A stretch of DNA of 64,000 bases from UBA10649 sp963755335 (GTDB lineage Bacteria > Actinomycetota > Actinomycetes > S36-B12): the NCBI GenBank assembly GCA_963755335.1, contig CAVWJW010000003.1:1-64000 (forward strand). The letters are read 5' to 3'. The notes below the pieces were generated by a model. It worked only from the letters and a program-made list of their open reading frames with translations, ran no database searches and was not told the origin of the DNA. The first letter of the stretch is position 1. Every line of letters starts with the position of its first letter. Shown piece by piece: positions 60,640 to 64,000 of the stretch. The translations under genes were made by a program, and so were the position numbers.

Positions 60640-62148
60640 ATGGCCACGGTGCGGTTGAGCGCGCAGGATGCGCTGTGGCTGACGATGGATCGGCCCAACA
60701 ACCTCATGGTCGTCGACGGTGTCGTCGTGCTCGCCGGGCGGCCGACCATCGACGAGGTGACGCACCAGTTCGGCGCGACGGTCGCGCGGTTCCCCGTCCT
60801 GACCCGTCGTCCGGTCCGCCGGGGGCGCGCCTGGACATGGGGCAAGGCCCCTGACTTCGACATCGCCGAGCACGTGACCGAGGTGGAATACGACGGGCCG
60901 GTGTCGATGGCCGAGCTCCAGGTCTTCGTCGGGGAGCAGCGATCCGTGCCCCTCGACAAGGAGAAGCCGTTGTGGGTCGCCTTCCTGGTCGGTCCGGTCG
61001 TGCTTGACGACGGCCGGGAGGGCTCGGCCATCGTCACGCGATTCCATCATTCGATCGCCGACGGCGTGCGCCTCACGCAGATCCTCCTGAGCATGTGCGA
61101 GGCCGTCGACGGGACGATGGTGCCCCTCGTCGCGCGCAACGGTGTGCAGGGCCATTCCCTCGGTCCGATCGAGGCGATCACCGGCACGGCGGCCGGACTG
61201 ACGCGGCTGTCCTTCCAGGTGCTGTCGTCGGCGTGGGGCCTGGTCGGGAGCGCCACGTCAGCAGTGCGCCACGCGTCGACCGTCCAGGCGGTGCGATCGA
61301 CCGCCGAGGCGATGCCGCGGGCGCTGAAGACGAGGATCGACTCGGGTGTGGTGCTCGCGCGCAATCCCGACCACGTCCTCAACGCGTTCGAGGACGCCGG
61401 GGGGCCGTCGCATCGATCGCTGAATGACGTCAGCAGCCTCACCAAGCTCGCCATCGGCGGCAGCGACGCGACGATCTGGACAGGCGTCCCGGGCCTGGCC
61501 AAGAACGTGTCCTGGTCGCCACCGATGCCGCTTCCCGACGTCAAGCAGGCGGCCAAGGAGCACGGGGCCACGGTCAACGACATCCTCGTCGCGGCCATTG
61601 CCGGCGGTCTTCGGCGCTACCTCGCTGAGCATGATGCGGAGGTCGGCGAGGTCACCTGGATGGTGCCGGTGAACCTCAAGCCGTTCGAGGAGGGGATCCC
61701 CGAGGACCTCGGGAACCACTTCGCCCTGGTGATGCTCGTCCTGCCGGTCACCCAAGGCTCGCCGGGTGACCGCCTTGCCGAGATCCATCGCCGCATGATC
61801 CGGATCAAGAACTCCGACGAGGCCGTCATCACCTTCGGCATCCAGCGGTCGTTGTCGATGTCGCCGATGGCGATGGCGATGTTCGTCACGAACTTCTTCG
61901 CGAACAAGGCCGTCGGCATCCTCACCAACGTGCCCGGTCCGACCGGTCCTATGGCTTTCGCCGGCGCCGAGGTCGTGCAGGTCATGGGCTTCGCCCCGTG
62001 CTCGGGCAATCAGCCGCTGACCGCGACGATCTTCACGTACGACGGAAACGTCACGATCGGCTTCGCTGCCGACGCCGTCCTGGTGCCCGACCTGCCCCGA
62101 CTCGTCGGCCATGTGGTCGACGAGGTCGCCGACCTGGTCGTGTCCTAG
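60640..62148 (+). CDS. Wax ester synthase/diacylglycerol acyltransferase
   Basis: 502 aa of the WS/DGAT family, which esterifies acyl-CoA to diacylglycerol or fatty alcohols for storage lipid. Catalytic motif HHSIADG (HHxxxDG), N-terminal LSAQDALWLTMDRPNNLM, and the C-terminal LTNVPGPTGPMAFAGAEV block are present. GAGAGGACC lies upstream of ATG 60640. A palindrome lies in the promoter region. Confidence 0.94.
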   Translation: MATVRLSAQDALWLTMDRPNNLMVVDGVVVLAGRPTIDEVTHQFGATVARFPVLTRRPVRRGRAWTWGKAPDFDIAEHVTEVEYDGPVSMAELQVFVGEQRSVPLDKEKPLWVAFLVGPVVLDDGREGSAIVTRFHHSIADGVRLTQILLSMCEAVDGTMVPLVARNGVQGHSLGPIEAITGTAAGLTRLSFQVLSSAWGLVGSATSAVRHASTVQAVRSTAEAMPRALKTRIDSGVVLARNPDHVLNAFEDAGGPSHRSLNDVSSLTKLAIGGSDATIWTGVPGLAKNVSWSPPMPLPDVKQAAKEHGATVNDILVAAIAGGLRRYLAEHDAEVGEVTWMVPVNLKPFEEGIPEDLGNHFALVMLVLPVTQGSPGDRLAEIHRRMIRIKNSDEAVITFGIQRSLSMSPMAMAMFVTNFFANKAVGILTNVPGPTGPMAFAGAEVVQVMGFAPCSGNQPLTATIFTYDGNVTIGFAADAVLVPDLPRLVGHVVDEVADLVVS

Positions 62149-62161
62149 CCCTCGCAGCGAC

Positions 62162-64000
62162 TCAGCCGACCGGCACCCAGACGAGCCGGAAGTCGGTCAC
62201 TGCCACGTCCGACTTGGCGAGCGGGATCTGCAGTGCCTGGACGTTCGCCGCAAGGCCCGTCCACTTCTCGTCGATCTCGGCGACCTCGGACTGCAACTCC
62301 GCCTCGAGGTCGAGGATGGCCTGCTGTGCCGTGGTCGCCTTCTGGTACGCCGTGTCGACTCGTGCCTGCGACGCCGCGGATCGCTTGTACTCGCTGGTGA
62401 TCGACGTGCGGCTGCGGCGACCGTTGAAGAGCCCGCCGAGCATGTTCGCGACCTGCGCGCCGGTGCCGTGCTCGGCCTCGTGCCGCGCCGCCTGTGTCTG
62501 GCTCGCGCTGGCCGCGGTGTCGAACTTCGTGCGTGCCGCCCGCAGCTTCGTCTCGTACTTCTTCTGGAGTGCGGCGATCTGCTCGTCGGCCTTGGCGCCC
62601 GCGACCTCCGTGCACCGGGCCGCGAACTCCTCGGGTGTCTCCCCGATGCGCGAGTAGGTCTTGAGGTCGGGGTTGGCGAGGACCTCGACGGTCTGCGTGC
62701 GGACGAGGTGGTCGGCCAGTCCCCTCTGCAGGGCGGTCCACCAGGTCTTCTTGCTCAGCTCCGCCTTGGACAGGCCGTACGCGAGCGGACCGGCAGGAGC
62801 GTCCTTCAGGTCCCGGTCGTCGTAGTCGACGGCGATGAACTCTGCCGGGTTCGGCAGCGCAGTGATGGGGAACAGGACGGCCTCGTACTCCTCGTTGTGC
62901 ATGATCGCCGCCTTCGCGTCGTCGAACCGGAGGACGACGCGCGCCACGACGGCCGGCTGCACGTGCGGGCCGGGCAGCGCGCCGATCTGCGCCGACCACG
63001 GGGCGGCCGGGTCCAGGTACGACACGGCGATTCCTGGTGCGATGACCGGCGGGACGGGAGTCTCGTCGCTCGAGGTCGTGACGGGCGCTCCCTGAGCGGG
63101 TGCGCCTTCCGTTGGCGTGACAGCGACGGGCTGCGGAGCGTCGGCCTGGTTCGGGGCCGGCGGCGCCTCGACCGGCTGGGCCGCACCGTCACCGGCCACC
63201 AGCCCGGACGTCGCCAGCCTGCCGATCTCACCCTTCATCAGTGGACCCCGCAGGTAGCTCATCGCCCACCGCGTGGTCGTCAGGGAGGGGGTGTCGGACC
63301 CGGCCTTCTTCAGGACGAACTGCCGCTTGCCGAGTGCGGAGATCGTGTCGCCCAGCGCCGTGAGGTCGACGTCGCCGGACGCGCTGGTCAGGCCGTCCAT
63401 CAGCCGCGCCTTGTCGCGCTCGGTCTGCAGCCTGCCGATGAGCCAGGTCCCGGCGTTGGACAGTGCCTTGTAGTCGACGTCGACGGGGTTCTGGGTCGAC
63501 AGGACGACGCCCACGCCGAACGCCCGCGCCTGCTTGAGCAGGGTCATGATCGGCTTCTTCGTCGGCGGGTTCGCCGTGGGCGGGAGGTAGCCGGCGACCT
63601 CGTCCATGTACATCAGCGCGCGGAGCTCGGAGCTGCCGCTCTGCCGCCGGGTCCAGGTGACGAACTTGGCGAGCACGAGGGCGGTCACCGACTGACGCTG
63701 CTCGTCGGAGAGGTGGGAGGTGGTGATGATGGCGCACCGGGGGCGGCCGTCGGGCGTGTGCAGCATCGCCTCGATGTCGACCGGATCGCCGGCCATCCAC
63801 GTGGCGAAGCCGGGGGAGGCCAGCAGGCTGTTCATCCGGATCGCGAAGGCCTCGCGGTCCTTCGCCGGGTAGAACTGGTCGAGCTCGAGCACTCCGAGCT
63901 TGCGGATCGGCGGCTGCTGCACCTGTCCGAGCAGGGTGGCGAGGTCGAGGTCGCGTCCCTGGCCCCAGGCGTTCGCGATGAGCGAGGAGAGCAGCACGTG
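62162..64000 (-). CDS. HerA-like ATPase, 5' end outside window
   Basis: At least 612 codons; the frame continues past position 64000, so GTG 63997 is only internal. Walker-B-like ALMYMDEVAGYLPPT, VVLSTQNPVDVDYKAL (sensor) and RLQTERDKARLMDG show a HerA/FtsK-type P-loop ATPase core whose Walker A must be upstream. A Pro/Ala-rich linker and a long coiled C-terminal region (AALQKKYETKLRAARTKFDT) follow. Such proteins (helicase HerA, DUF853-like) act on DNA or in membrane remodelling; role not determined. Confidence 0.85.
   Translation of the reverse strand, partial: HVLLSSLIANAWGQGRDLDLATLLGQVQQPPIRKLGVLELDQFYPAKDREAFAIRMNSLLASPGFATWMAGDPVDIEAMLHTPDGRPRCAIITTSHLSDEQRQSVTALVLAKFVTWTRRQSGSSELRALMYMDEVAGYLPPTANPPTKKPIMTLLKQARAFGVGVVLSTQNPVDVDYKALSNAGTWLIGRLQTERDKARLMDGLTSASGDVDLTALGDTISALGKRQFVLKKAGSDTPSLTTTRWAMSYLRGPLMKGEIGRLATSGLVAGDGAAQPVEAPPAPNQADAPQPVAVTPTEGAPAQGAPVTTSSDETPVPPVIAPGIAVSYLDPAAPWSAQIGALPGPHVQPAVVARVVLRFDDAKAAIMHNEEYEAVLFPITALPNPAEFIAVDYDDRDLKDAPAGPLAYGLSKAELSKKTWWTALQRGLADHLVRTQTVEVLANPDLKTYSRIGETPEEFAARCTEVAGAKADEQIAALQKKYETKLRAARTKFDTAASASQTQAARHEAEHGTGAQVANMLGGLFNGRRSRTSITSEYKRSAASQARVDTAYQKATTAQQAILDLEAELQSEVAEIDEKWTGLAANVQALQIPLAKSDVAVTDFRLVWVPVG

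Noticed and set aside
1..64000. CRISPR arrays, rRNA genes, complete insertion sequences
   Set aside because: No regularly spaced repeats, no rRNA-like sequence and no transposase gene seen on either strand.

Overview
The window comes from a high-GC Gram-positive bacterium of the Actinomycetota. The evidence is the strong G/C bias at third codon positions, the many GTG starts, and at least seven promoters where a TAnnnT -10 box lies exactly 6 nt before the start codon (leaderless mRNAs). Family content agrees: DUF4333 lipoprotein, WS/DGAT acyltransferase, PadR/HAAS pair, and oligoribonuclease beside tRNA-His. Genus cannot be read from the sequence.

Left part (1-9.7 kb): a P-type ATPase cut by the window edge, a cysteine hydrolase, a two-PAS histidine kinase, a secreted repeat protein, a PadR/HAAS pair and a HAD phosphatase. 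It ends in the remnant of a diguanylate cyclase and an intact 69-aa ORF.

Central part (10.7-38.7 kb): a probable integrative element. Its right end is the 3' end of tRNA-His, with a tyrosine integrase beside it. Its left end is a perfect 23-bp copy of that tRNA 3' end at 10714-10736. In between are a MobF relaxase-helicase in three overlapping frames, an AT-rich oriT candidate, an excisionase-like HTH protein, and a large cyclic-di-GMP cargo. The cargo includes a MASE4-like GGDEF-EAL protein coupled to a B12-binding protein, an ODP-like (di-iron) GGDEF, a multi-TM GGDEF, a multi-TM GGDEF-EAL, and broken GGDEF and EAL genes. A second, degenerate att-like copy at 9713-9735 suggests tandem accretion. 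Fragments inside the element are collinear with genes left of it (kinase, repeat protein, hairpin repeat, cyclase, 69-aa ORF), with largely reciprocal decay of the two copies.

Right part (38.7-64 kb): ordinary chromosome. It holds orn (which degrades pGpG, the EAL product), CBS and universal-stress proteins, a degenerate GGDEF, a TesB thioesterase, lipoproteins, a tocopherol-cyclase-like protein, a methyltransferase/sulfatase envelope operon, and a cytochrome b operon. After these come an APC permease, a PLP decarboxylase with a FGGY kinase, a MacB-like ABC exporter, a WS/DGAT acyltransferase and a HerA-like ATPase cut by the right edge. Several of these genes carry frameshifts, which may be sequence errors and make the relaxase frameshifts uncertain too.
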